From Alphaproteobacteria bacterium (GTDB lineage Bacteria; Myxococcota_A; UBA796; UBA2385): a stretch of 64,000 nucleotides of DNA. The stretch covers positions 62,001 through 126,000 of the forward strand of contig JACKEY010000005.1 of the NCBI GenBank assembly GCA_020632755.1. The letters are read 5' to 3'. The notes under the pieces are model-generated. The model worked only from the letters and a program-made list of their open reading frames with translations, had not been told where the DNA came from and ran no database searches. Positions 19,614-27,823 of this stretch are shown here, piece by piece. Each line of letters starts with the position of its first letter. The first letter of the stretch is position 1. The position numbers were made by a program, and so were the translations under genes.

Positions 19614-20573
19614 ATGGGCAACAACATCCTCGTCGTCGCCGAGACCGACGACGGCGCCGTCAAGAAGACCGCCTTCGAGCTGCTGGGCAAGGCCAAGGCC
19701 CTCGCTGCCTCCACCGGTGGCGCCGTGCACGCCGTCCTGATCGGTGACGGTGACGCCGCCAGCCTGGGCGCCTACGGCGCGTCCACCGTGCACCACGCCA
19801 GCGGCGCGGCTTTCTCCCACTACAACCCCGCCGCCTGGACCAGCGCGGTGCAGGGCGCCATCGCCGCCTCCGACGCCGGCGTGGTGCTCGCCGCTGCGGG
19901 CCCCCAGGTCCGCGACGGCTTCGCCCGCCTCGCTGCCCGCCTGGGCGCCGGGCTGGCCACCGAAGTGACCGAGCTGCGCGCCGAAGGCGGCGCGGTGGTC
20001 GGCCGTCGGCCCCAGTTCGCCGGCAAGGCGTTCTCCGACGTCGTGATCCGCAGCGCCGTGGCCCTGTTCACCGTCCGCCCGAACAGCTTCGGTGTGCCCG
20101 AGGCCGGCGGCGGCAGCGCCTCCGTGAGTGCGCTGGCGGCCGGCGGCGACAGCAAGGAGAAGGTGGTCGGCAGCGAGGAGCCCAGCTCTGACGTGGTCGA
20201 TCTCACCGAAGCCGAGCGCATCGTCAGCGGTGGCCGCGCGGTGAAGTCCGCCGAGAACTTCGACAAGCTGATCCGCCCGCTGGCGGCCAGCATCGGGGCC
20301 ACCCCCGGCGCCAGCCGCGCCGCGGTGGACGCCGGCTACGCGCCGCACAACGAGCAGGTCGGCCAGACCGGCAAGGTCGTCAACCCCTCGCTGTACATCG
20401 CCTGCGGCATCTCCGGCGCCATCCAGCACCTCGCCGGCATGCGGACCAGCAAGGTCATCGTGGCCATCAACAAGGACCCCGAGGCCCCGATCTTCCAGCA
20501 TGCGACCTACGGCATCGTCGGCGACATCTTCGACATCTGCCCGATGCTGACGGCCGAGCTCGAGTCCGCCTGA
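19614..20573 (+). CDS. etfA: Electron transfer flavoprotein subunit alpha
   Basis: The 319-residue protein starts at ATG 19614 after CTGGAG. Its C-terminal FAD domain carries the family signature 'LYIACGISGAIQHLAGM' and 'VIVAINKDPEAPIFQHATYG', including the residues that bind the FAD pyrophosphate. The N-terminal domain pairs with EtfB. Length is standard. A strong hairpin with a UUCG loop follows the stop, closing the tetR-etfB-etfA transcription unit. Confidence 0.95.
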   Translation: MGNNILVVAETDDGAVKKTAFELLGKAKALAASTGGAVHAVLIGDGDAASLGAYGASTVHHASGAAFSHYNPAAWTSAVQGAIAASDAGVVLAAAGPQVRDGFARLAARLGAGLATEVTELRAEGGAVVGRRPQFAGKAFSDVVIRSAVALFTVRPNSFGVPEAGGGSASVSALAAGGDSKEKVVGSEEPSSDVVDLTEAERIVSGGRAVKSAENFDKLIRPLAASIGATPGASRAAVDAGYAPHNEQVGQTGKVVNPSLYIACGISGAIQHLAGMRTSKVIVAINKDPEAPIFQHATYGIVGDIFDICPMLTAELESA

Positions 20574-20628
20574 CGGACCGGCTCGCGGACGTCCGGTGGG
20601 GTCCCCGCGGCCCCGCCTTCGCCCCTCG

Positions 20629-20656
20629 GACGGGGAGGCCTTCGGGTCTCCCCGTC
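20629..20656 (+). terminator. UUCG-tetraloop hairpin after etfA
   Basis: GACGGGGAGGCC (20629-20640), loop TTCG, and GGTCTCCCCGTC (20645-20656) pair over 12 positions with one G-U. This C(UUCG)G hairpin lies 56 bases after the etfA stop and is followed by a pyrimidine-rich stretch. It separates the etf unit from the TPR gene. Confidence 0.7.
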
Positions 20657-20671
20657 TCGCGTCTCGGTGGG

Positions 20672-20680
20672 TGCTATATT
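20672..20680 (+). promoter_or_regulatory. Extended -10 element upstream of the large TPR gene
   Basis: TGCTATATT matches an extended -10 (TGNTATAAT) and sits 26 bases before the ATG at 20707. It is a rare AT-rich island just after the etf terminator. No clear -35 was seen. Confidence 0.5.
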
Positions 20681-20706
20681 CGCGGCCCCTTCGCTGAGCG
20701 GCGAGG

Positions 20707-23559
20707 ATGCGCAGCTCTCCCGTCCCCCCTCGTGACCCCTCCCGCGCCCAGCTGGGCCGCCTCGTCAAGCGTCTCGAGGCGGCCGGCGACGTGCAGGGTG
20801 TGATCCGCCTGGTCGAGGCCTGGGATCGCGAAGGCGAGCCGAGCCTGCCGGCGATCCTGGCTCAGGCTCGGGCATTCCTGGCCCTGCACCTCATGGATCG
20901 GGCGTGGGTGCGCCTGCGCCAGGCGGAGCAGCTCGCGCCCGAGGACCCGACCGTGCTCGCCCTGACGGCCCGGGTGTTCATCGCTCGAGGCTGGCCTGCA
21001 CGGGCCCGCAAGGTGGTCGACCGACTGGCCGCGGTGGCGCCGGAGCACGCTGAGCTGGCCGAGCTGGCCGAGCGCAGCCGCGCGGCCGCCGAAGGTGTGC
21101 CGGCGGATGCGCGCGAGCTCGAGTCGACTGGCGATGCCGAGGTGCTCAAGGGTCTGGCCGAGCGCTACATCGCGGCGGGCAGCCTGCTGCGGGCCCGGAC
21201 CCTGCTCGAGCGCGTGCGGCGGGCGGATCCCTACGACCTGCGGGCCGAGCTGCTGCTGTGGGGGCTGCAGGGGGAATTCCTCGCCCGGGGCACGACCCTG
21301 GCCACCCTGACCTCCGAGCACGGCCGGATCGACGAGTGGGAGACCATCGACCACACGGAGAGCATCCGGCGCAGCGAGCTGCAGGCCGATCCGCCTACCG
21401 CCGAGGTCACGCGGGCCGATCTGGTCGAGGCCGGGATGCTCGATGGGCCCGCCGCGGCCGAGCGCTTTCCCTCGCTGTTTCGCCAGACGCCGGGCATGGG
21501 CCCCCAGGCCGACGACGAAGACGAGGTCACCGTCGCGACCCGGGTCGCGGCCCCCCTGCCCGACGACCCCGCGGGTTTCGACGAAGGCACCGACCCCGGG
21601 CGCGATGGGGGCGGCCTGTCCGGCGGCGACACGCAGATCATGCAGGTGATCCCGGGCCCGGGAGGGCCGCAGCTGGTGCCGGTCGAGGGGCCGGCGCACA
21701 CGCCGAAGGACCCGGAGGAGGGGAGTGGAGGCCTGCGGCAGACGCTCGATCTGAAGGCGTGGCAGCAGAGCATGGGCATGCAGACGGCGTCGCCCCCGCC
21801 GCCCGAGCCGGAGCCGGAGCCCGACGACGACTACCTCGAGGCCGAGGACGAGGACCTGGTGGTCCTGACCCGGCGCGAAGACGACCGCGAGGAGGAAGCA
21901 CCCGGCCCGGGGCCCCGGAAGGGTCCCATCGAGGTGATCGAGAAGCACCCCGAGCCTCCTCCGGACATCGGTCCGCTTCCGGATGCCCCCTTCGAAGAGC
22001 TGGCGGCCGCCGCGCGGCCCGGCCGGGCGTGGCTGCGCCTGGGCGCTGCGGTGGCCCTGATGCTGGTCGTGATGGGCGGCGCGACCCTGGCGAGTGTCCG
22101 CTACCTGCACCACCTCGCGGGCGAAGACGCGGTCGAGGAGACCGGTCGGGCCCTGGCGTCCGGTGGGTACGACGAGCTGCTGCAGCTCCAGGCTCGCCTC
22201 GACGCCGAGGTGGCGGCCGAGACGGCGCCCCTCGGCGCCCGCGCGGCCTCGCTCGCCCTGGTCGAGGCGGTGCTGTGGGGCGAATACACCGGGCGGCCCG
22301 AGCAACGGACCGCGGCCCTCGACGCCCTGGCGCTGGCGCGAGATCAGGGGGCGTCCGACGACGAGCTGGCGGTGGTCGAGGGCACCCTCGCCCTGCTCGA
22401 GGGCGACATCGATCGGGCAGCGCGGGCCAGCCACGACGCCGGCCTCGAGACCGGTCCGGAGCGAGGTCTCGCCGCGCGCGTGGCGCTGTCCCGTGGGCAG
22501 CCTTCCGAGGGCCTGGAGGTGCTCGGCGACTCCCCCGAGGGCGCGCGGGACGGCCTGCTCCGGGTCGCGCTGCTGGACGCTGCGGGACGCGAAGCCGACG
22601 CCAACGCGGCGCTGGCGGCGCTCCCGCAGGATGCGCCGCTGGTGCGGCTGCACACCGCCCTGCGCGAGGTCGACCGGAGCGAGGACGGGACCCGACACCT
22701 GGTCACGTCGCGGGAGTCGCTCCGAGGCGTGCTCTCGCCTCGGCAGCTCGGGAGCCTGTTCGTCGCCGAGGCAGAGCTCGCCGACGCGGCCGGCCGCGAA
22801 GGGGATGCCGACGTCGCCTGGAAGCGGGCGCTGTCGGTGGACGGGCACAACCCCGCAGTCCTGTATCGGCTCGGGGCCTCGGCGCTGATCGCCAACGAGC
22901 CGCTCGGCGCCCTCCGCGAGTTCCAGGCCTGTGCCGAGACCAATCCCTGGTACCTGCCGTGTCGGCGCGGCGCGATCGAGGCGCTGCTCGACCTCGACCG
23001 GCTCGATCAGGCCGCGGCCCTGGCCGGAGACGAGCCGTCGCTCGGCTTCCTGGCGGGCACCGGAGACGCCACGGGCCCGCTCCCCGAGCACGCGTCCGTC
23101 CTGATGGGCCTCGGCTGGAGCCGTGCGAAGGTCGACAGCGGCAAGGCCTCGGCCGAGGTGGACCAGGTGCTGGCGGGCGTCATGGACGCAGGCTCGCGCA
23201 GTGCCGACCCGCTGGACCGGCGCGCGGCCGGGCGGGCTGCTGCGCTGCGCGTGACCCTGGCGGACGAGGCACAGGTGGACGAACGGGTCGACGACGCCTT
23301 GGCGCTGGGCGACGGGGATCCTCTGGTCCACGTGCGGATCGCGCAGCGCTACGAAGCCCTGGGGCGCAAGGCCGCGGCCGCGCAGCACCTGGCTCGCGCG
23401 ACCCGCGACGGTCCGGAGAATGCGCTGGCCTGGCACGCCCGGGGCCAGTTCTACTTCGAGCCCGCGACGATGGCCGAGGCGACCTGGGCCTGGCAGAAGT
23501 ACCTGGAGCTGGATCCATCCGGACCCCGCGCGACCAAGGCCCGCGGCCGAGTTCGCTGA
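20707..23559 (+). CDS. Large single-pass TPR protein
   Basis: The 950-residue protein has TPR-like helices in residues 10-190, a long disordered acidic/Pro-rich region (about 220-430), one membrane helix (about 440-462, 'LGAAVALMLVVMGGATLASV'), then a second TPR array to the C-terminus ('DADVAWKRALSVDGHNPAVL', 'RIAQRYEALGRKAAAAQHLA'). The N-terminal part would be cytoplasmic and the C-terminal part periplasmic or the reverse. No enzyme motif is visible. Such architecture suggests a scaffold linking cytoplasmic and envelope partners. It appears to be a single-gene unit with its own promoter. Confidence 0.82.
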   Translation: MRSSPVPPRDPSRAQLGRLVKRLEAAGDVQGVIRLVEAWDREGEPSLPAILAQARAFLALHLMDRAWVRLRQAEQLAPEDPTVLALTARVFIARGWPARARKVVDRLAAVAPEHAELAELAERSRAAAEGVPADARELESTGDAEVLKGLAERYIAAGSLLRARTLLERVRRADPYDLRAELLLWGLQGEFLARGTTLATLTSEHGRIDEWETIDHTESIRRSELQADPPTAEVTRADLVEAGMLDGPAAAERFPSLFRQTPGMGPQADDEDEVTVATRVAAPLPDDPAGFDEGTDPGRDGGGLSGGDTQIMQVIPGPGGPQLVPVEGPAHTPKDPEEGSGGLRQTLDLKAWQQSMGMQTASPPPPEPEPEPDDDYLEAEDEDLVVLTRREDDREEEAPGPGPRKGPIEVIEKHPEPPPDIGPLPDAPFEELAAAARPGRAWLRLGAAVALMLVVMGGATLASVRYLHHLAGEDAVEETGRALASGGYDELLQLQARLDAEVAAETAPLGARAASLALVEAVLWGEYTGRPEQRTAALDALALARDQGASDDELAVVEGTLALLEGDIDRAARASHDAGLETGPERGLAARVALSRGQPSEGLEVLGDSPEGARDGLLRVALLDAAGREADANAALAALPQDAPLVRLHTALREVDRSEDGTRHLVTSRESLRGVLSPRQLGSLFVAEAELADAAGREGDADVAWKRALSVDGHNPAVLYRLGASALIANEPLGALREFQACAETNPWYLPCRRGAIEALLDLDRLDQAAALAGDEPSLGFLAGTGDATGPLPEHASVLMGLGWSRAKVDSGKASAEVDQVLAGVMDAGSRSADPLDRRAAGRAAALRVTLADEAQVDERVDDALALGDGDPLVHVRIAQRYEALGRKAAAAQHLARATRDGPENALAWHARGQFYFEPATMAEATWAWQKYLELDPSGPRATKARGRVR

Positions 23560-23596
23560 GCCCGTTTACAGCGGTCCATGGCCGGCCCACCGTTGG

Positions 23597-23625
23597 TTGA
23601 CGGTCGTGTGGCGAGCAGGTAGCTT
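23597..23625 (+). promoter_or_regulatory. Sigma-70-like promoter before the lipoprotein cluster
   Basis: TTGACG (23597-23602) and TAGCTT (23620-23625) are separated by 17 bases. The start codon of the first lipoprotein lies about 60 bases downstream, behind a GAGGAG site. Confidence 0.55.
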
Positions 23626-23686
23626 GCGCGCTGTTCCTGACCTGGCCCCGAGATCAGGGGGCGGGTCCTTCCTCGAGGAGACACCC

Positions 23687-24541
23687 ATGAAGAGCACCCC
23701 CCTGAGCCTCATCTTCACCGGCCTGCTGGCCACGGTCGCGATCACCGCCTGCGGTGACAAGGACGACGACGACACCGGCGGCGGCGACGGCACCACGGAC
23801 ACGACGGACGACACGACGGACGACACGACCGACGACACGACCGACGACACTACCGGCATCACCACCTACTTCGAGCCCACCAGCCTGCTGTTCGACGTGC
23901 GTCACGGCCTGCGCGAAGGCGCGATGGTGGACGTCACCAGCGGTGGCGCCCCGATCGACGCCTACGTCGCCATGTGGCTCACCAACGACGACTGGGAAGG
24001 CTTCGACGACACGCGGAACTACTGCGTCATGTTCTGGGACATCTCGTCCGCCGAGCTGTCCAGCTGCGCCAACGACGACGGCGTGGACTGCTGGGCCGCC
24101 TTCACCGTCACCGAGCCGCTCGCCCTGGGCTGGGGCGGCGAGTGCGACAACCTCGACCCCGGCGACTGGGCTCCGAAGCTCGGCGACGACGCCAGCGGTG
24201 ACGATGTCGCTGCGTCCGTCCTGGCCGACTTCGGCGCGGGCGACATGGGCTGGGGCTTCGCCCCGATGAGCAGCAGCTTCGGCGGCGAGGTCGAGACCGC
24301 CTACGCCGACTACTGGGCCGACCACGGCACTAAGTTCATGAGCACGATGATCTACACGAACGTGACCGGCGAGTACAAGTGGTGGGAGCTCAACACCGCC
24401 TTCGCCTACGGCATCGACGACGACAACGAGCTCCTGGTCGAGGGCAAGGGCAACGTCCTGCTCGACGTCGACTCCAGCAGCCCCGTCGCCATGGACGGCT
24501 TCTACACCAGCAGCTTCTTCTACGGCTTCGTCTTCAATTGA
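23687..24541 (+). CDS. Lipoprotein with Thr-Thr-Asp-Asp repeats
   Basis: The 284-residue protein starts at ATG 23687 after CGAGGAG. It has a signal sequence with lipobox ITAC at residues 19-22. The mature N-terminus is Asp/Gly-rich and continues as TTDD repeats (residues about 38-56), acting as a flexible acidic tether. The globular part is rich in Trp, Asp and Ser and has four cysteines. No known fold was recognised. Residue 23 onward begins GDKDDDD, and there is no retention rule that can be read for this lineage. Confidence 0.8.
   Translation: MKSTPLSLIFTGLLATVAITACGDKDDDDTGGGDGTTDTTDDTTDDTTDDTTDDTTGITTYFEPTSLLFDVRHGLREGAMVDVTSGGAPIDAYVAMWLTNDDWEGFDDTRNYCVMFWDISSAELSSCANDDGVDCWAAFTVTEPLALGWGGECDNLDPGDWAPKLGDDASGDDVAASVLADFGAGDMGWGFAPMSSSFGGEVETAYADYWADHGTKFMSTMIYTNVTGEYKWWELNTAFAYGIDDDNELLVEGKGNVLLDVDSSSPVAMDGFYTSSFFYGFVFN
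23804..23851. repeat. Four tandem 12-bp coding repeats (TTDD)
   Basis: Four consecutive 12-bp units of the form ac[g/c]gacgacac[g/t] encode the Thr-Thr-Asp-Asp tether of the lipoprotein. The unit is a multiple of three, so copy-number change keeps frame. Confidence 0.8.
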
Positions 24542-25101
24542 GCCGAGCCGCGCTGCTGCTTCGCCTCGAGTGCCTCCTCGTCGCCGCCCTCACGGGCTGT
24601 GGCGGGGGGGCCTCGCCGCATTGGGCTGTGCAGCACGGAACCGTCGACGTCAGCGCCGAGGGCATCGAGGGCTACCAGGTCTGGGAGCTCTACGAGAAGC
24701 GCTGGCAGAAGTCGCAGGACGAGAAGCACCACGTGTGTGCGGTGGTGCAGCAGGTCGAGGGTGAGCTGGTGTCCGATCTGGACGGCTGCCTGGCCTGCGA
24801 TGCCGCGTACCGGATCACGCTCACGCCGCTCGAGAGCGACTGCGATCCCGCCGTGGCCGATGATCCGGGCCTGGCCGGGATGACGCACTACGCCTTTGGC
24901 GAGGTGGACCAGGACCACGCCGGGAGCGACCCCTACCCGGGCCGGAGCGTCGGCTGGTACGTCGGCTGGGACGGCGAGTCCGCCGAGCTGATGGGCTTTG
25001 CCTTCGACGAGGAGCTCGAGCACGTGGACGGCCAGCCCCAGTCGGGCTGGGGGCCGGGTGCACGCTACGTGCTGGACCCTGCCTATGCCTGGGAGCTGTA
25101 G
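24538..25101 (+). CDS. Small lipoprotein, start codon probably TTG
   Basis: The frame encodes about 187 residues if it begins at TTG 24538, which overlaps the stop of the previous lipoprotein. This start places a hydrophobic stretch and the lipobox LTGC (residues about 17-20) correctly. No ATG or GTG is available before the lipobox. The mature part has several cysteines ('HHVCAVVQ', 'DGCLACDAAYRITLTP', 'SDCDPA') and ends at 'AYAWEL'. Function unknown. Translational coupling to the upstream lipoprotein is likely. Confidence 0.65.
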   Translation: MSRAALLLRLECLLVAALTGCGGGASPHWAVQHGTVDVSAEGIEGYQVWELYEKRWQKSQDEKHHVCAVVQQVEGELVSDLDGCLACDAAYRITLTPLESDCDPAVADDPGLAGMTHYAFGEVDQDHAGSDPYPGRSVGWYVGWDGESAELMGFAFDEELEHVDGQPQSGWGPGARYVLDPAYAWEL

Positions 25102-25156
25102 CCCTCCGCAGCCGTCTCGGCGGGCTATGATGGGTCAGGCACGGCAGGAGGAGCGC

Positions 25157-25837
25157 ATGCGCGCACTCGCGCTCGGCGTCCTGTTCGCGGCAGGGTGCAG
25201 CGGCATGGCCGACAAGGCCGGAGCAGACGACAGCCAGGACGTCGATCCGGGCGGCGGCGACACGGCCGACGGCGGGGGCGATGTCGACTCGGGCGAGTCT
25301 CCCGAGTGGTGGCGGCTGGAAGCGGATCTATGGGTCGAGGACGGGGTCCCGGTGCTCGACGAGACCGTGCTGAGGCTGTCGGTGCTGCTGGGCACCGACT
25401 GCGTCGACGAGCTCGCCGCCGACAGCGTCGTGGTGCTCGACGACCTGCCGCACGAGACCGTCTACACCTGGTGGGAGCTGGCGCTGCCGGCGGACGGCTG
25501 GAGCTGCCTGGCCGCTGGAGAAGGCCCTCGACCCGGGCCGATCCGGCTGGGGGTCGGTGCGATGCACCCGGAGGTGCTGGCCGTGCTGGGGAGCATGGCC
25601 GATGTCGAAGGCGACGCCTCGAGCAGCCTCAACGGCGCCTACCTGCAGCTTCCGGACAGCGACGAGCTGTTGGTGTTCGGGGCCGCAGGTCCCGAAGCAG
25701 CCTGGGCGGGCGAGGGGACCGCGGTCGTGGATGGCACCCTCGAGACGGGCAGCTGGTGGGTCCGAACGGCCTACTCCTTCCCGATGGCCGGCGCGTCCAG
25801 TCCCACCGCCGCGACCTCGCCCGACTCCGGACAGTAG
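25157..25837 (+). CDS. Lipoprotein with Asp/Gly linker
   Basis: The 226-residue protein starts at ATG 25157 behind GGAGGAG. The signal sequence ends in a lipobox FAAGC. A short linker rich in Gly and Asp follows (residues about 25-50), then a globular part with Trp pairs ('EWWRLEADLW', 'YTWWELALP', 'SWWVRTAYSF') echoing the first lipoprotein of the cluster ('YKWWELNTAF'). The last 67 bases overlap the end of the gene on the opposite strand. Function unknown. Confidence 0.75.
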   Translation: MRALALGVLFAAGCSGMADKAGADDSQDVDPGGGDTADGGGDVDSGESPEWWRLEADLWVEDGVPVLDETVLRLSVLLGTDCVDELAADSVVVLDDLPHETVYTWWELALPADGWSCLAAGEGPRPGPIRLGVGAMHPEVLAVLGSMADVEGDASSSLNGAYLQLPDSDELLVFGAAGPEAAWAGEGTAVVDGTLETGSWWVRTAYSFPMAGASSPTAATSPDSGQ

Positions 25838-26208
25838 ACCCAGTCCATGTGGTCGTCGGTCCGGGCGACCGCAGGACAGCGCTCGGCGACCCCGGCGACC
25901 GTGGGGGCCAGGGGGTTGTCCGGGAGGCCGCGGGCCAGCACCGGACGGCCGTCGTCCGCCGTGCTCTCGAGCTCATCCAGCCGCGGGGGCGCACCCAGGC
26001 GCGCCGCGGCTTCGGACAGGTCGGCCCGCAGCTGAGCGAGCAGGGCGTCCACCGCTGCTCGCTCCGTCGGACTGGGCGGTCTCGGCAGGGAAGGGGGCGC
26101 TTCCGTGGGCGCCGGCACAGGGCTTCGGGCCACCTGGACCGCCGCAGCGGTCAACGTCAGCGAGGCCGCACCCGCGACCAGCCAGCCTGCCAGCTCGGTC
26201 GGCCGCAC
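25771..26208 (-). CDS. Small exported protein with pseudopilin-like C-terminus
   Basis: The 145-residue protein starts at GTG 26208, immediately after the antiporter stop codon. An N-terminal hydrophobic helix (about residues 8-26) is followed by a Pro-rich segment and a helix. The C-terminal half, 'GLPDNPLAP...DWVYCPESGEVAAVGLD', resembles the C-terminal segment of GspG-like pseudopilins ('DPFG...WVYDPxTGEIR'), but there is no prepilin cleavage site. It ends inside the opposite-strand lipoprotein gene (tail-to-tail overlap). Low certainty on role. Confidence 0.6.
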   Translation of the reverse strand: MRPTELAGWLVAGAASLTLTAAAVQVARSPVPAPTEAPPSLPRPPSPTERAAVDALLAQLRADLSEAAARLGAPPRLDELESTADDGRPVLARGLPDNPLAPTVAGVAERCPAVARTDDHMDWVYCPESGEVAAVGLDAPAIGKE

Positions 26209-27660
26209 CTAGACCAGGTAGATGAAGGTCACGAGGATGAACACCGGCACCAGGATCACGGATGCCCAGCCGATGTAGCCGAAGAAGCTCGGCATCCGGT
26301 AGCCGTTCTCCTCGGCGATGGCGCGGACCATGAAGTTGGGGCCGTTGCCGATGTAGCTGTTGGCTCCCATGAACACCGCGCCCACCGAGATGGCGACGAG
26401 CAGGTGCGGACCGCCTTCGGCAAGGCCGTGGAGCTGCTCGGCGCTGGTGCACTCGGCGACATTCCCGCAGGCCATCGCGGCGAAGGTGACGTAGGTCGGG
26501 GCGTTGTCGAGGAAGCTGGACAGCATTCCCGTGGCCCAGAAGTACTGCCAGGGCTCTGTCAGGCCCAGGGCGCCCCCCTTGGCCTGGAGCAGCACGGTCG
26601 CGGGGATCATCGTGATGAAGATGCCGCAGAACAGGGCGGCGACTTCCAGGATCGGCCCGAAGGTGAACCCGTTGGCCTCGCGCAGCTGCTTGCTGGTTCG
26701 CCACATCGACAGCCCGGCGAGCCCGAACATGGCGATCTCGCGGGCGTAGTAGTGGCGGAAGTCGTGGACCTCCGCGTCGGGCGACAGCAGCAGCACCGAG
26801 GCGACCACGCCGCCCAGCAGGATGCCGTTCCACGCACCCTCGACGCCCAGCGGCTCGACGTGGGCTTCGTCCATGCCGCGATGCTTCTTGTCCTCGCGGC
26901 TGTAGAAGTACGTGTCCACCGCGAAGAACACGATGAGCAGCACGACGATCGGGAACAACCAGATGTGCCAGAGGTGCTCGGCCGTCCACCAGAAGGGCAC
27001 GCCGCGCAGGTAGCCCAGGAACAGCGGCGGATCGCCGATCGGCGTGAGCGCGCCGCCGATGTTGGACACGAGGAAGATGAAGAACAGTGGGATGTGCTTG
27101 ACGAATTCGCGCTCGCTGTTCGTGCGCAGCATGGGTCGGATCAGCAACATCGACGCGCCCGTCGTGCCGATCAGGTTCGCCAGGATGGCCCCGACTGCCA
27201 GGAACGTCGTGTTCACGGCGGGCGTGGCCTTCAGGTCGCCCTTCAGCAGGATGCCCCCGCTGATCACGAACAACGAGCCCAGCAACGCGATGAACGAGAT
27301 GTATTCCTCGACCGCGTGGGAGAGACCGTGTTCAGCGGCCTCGGCGTGGTGTCCCGTGGCGATCATCCAGCCGAAGTAGGCCAGGATGGGAGTCGCCCAG
27401 ACGGTCGAGACCAGCAGCTGGTTGCGGTGCTGCTCCCACCAGTGGTGCGCGACCATCGGCAGTACGGCGATCGACAGCAGCATCCCTGCGAAGGGGATCA
27501 CCCACAGCAGGGAGAGGTCGTCGGCGAGGCCGCCTCCTTCCGCACCGGCGGCGGCGGCGGTCCCGGGGAGGACCAGGAGGAGCAGCGACAGCAGCAGCGG
27601 CATGCAGAGGTCCCGTCGGGTGGGCGCAGGACTCCCTGGGGAACCAGCGCTGGAGGTCAT
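26209..27660 (-). CDS. NhaD/UIT3-type Na+/H+ antiporter
   Basis: The 483-residue protein (464 if it starts at ATG 27603, which begins a signal-like 'MPLLLSLLLLVLPGTAAAA') has around twelve membrane helices. Family signatures are 'GGALTPIGDPPLFLGYLRG', 'LGAILANLIGTTGASMLL'-like text in helix 5, 'FLDNAPTYVTFAAMA' and 'MGANSYIGNGPNFMVRAIAE'. These belong to the sodium/proton antiporters of the citrate/ArsB superfamily (NhaD, COG1055). It would expel Na+ in exchange for protons across the inner membrane. The GTG-started small gene follows its stop without a gap. Confidence 0.85.
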   Translation of the reverse strand: MTSSAGSPGSPAPTRRDLCMPLLLSLLLLVLPGTAAAAGAEGGGLADDLSLLWVIPFAGMLLSIAVLPMVAHHWWEQHRNQLLVSTVWATPILAYFGWMIATGHHAEAAEHGLSHAVEEYISFIALLGSLFVISGGILLKGDLKATPAVNTTFLAVGAILANLIGTTGASMLLIRPMLRTNSEREFVKHIPLFFIFLVSNIGGALTPIGDPPLFLGYLRGVPFWWTAEHLWHIWLFPIVVLLIVFFAVDTYFYSREDKKHRGMDEAHVEPLGVEGAWNGILLGGVVASVLLLSPDAEVHDFRHYYAREIAMFGLAGLSMWRTSKQLREANGFTFGPILEVAALFCGIFITMIPATVLLQAKGGALGLTEPWQYFWATGMLSSFLDNAPTYVTFAAMACGNVAECTSAEQLHGLAEGGPHLLVAISVGAVFMGANSYIGNGPNFMVRAIAEENGYRMPSFFGYIGWASVILVPVFILVTFIYLV

Positions 27661-27793
27661 GCTCGCCCACTCGACCGGCAGCGGCAACAGCACGACGCAA
27701 GCGTCTGGTGAAGTCTGGACGGCTCGGGGTGCTCTCCCCGGATGGTAGTCGGAAGCGGACAGAAACTGTCCTATGCGGTGTGGAGGCTGGGGA

Positions 27794-27813
27794 TACACTG
27801 GGAACAGTTGTTC
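27794..27813 (+). promoter_or_regulatory. LexA-type box GAACAGTTGTTC beside a -10 element
   Basis: TACACT (27794-27799) could be a -10 hexamer. Two bases after it, GAAC-AGTT-GTTC (27802-27813) matches the GAACNNNNGTTC box of Gram-positive-type LexA. It lies 10 bases before the start codon of the next gene, spanning the expected transcription start and preceding the AGGAGG. LexA boxes vary among proteobacterial groups, so this is suggestive only. Confidence 0.45.
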
Positions 27814-27823
27814 AGGAGGCATC

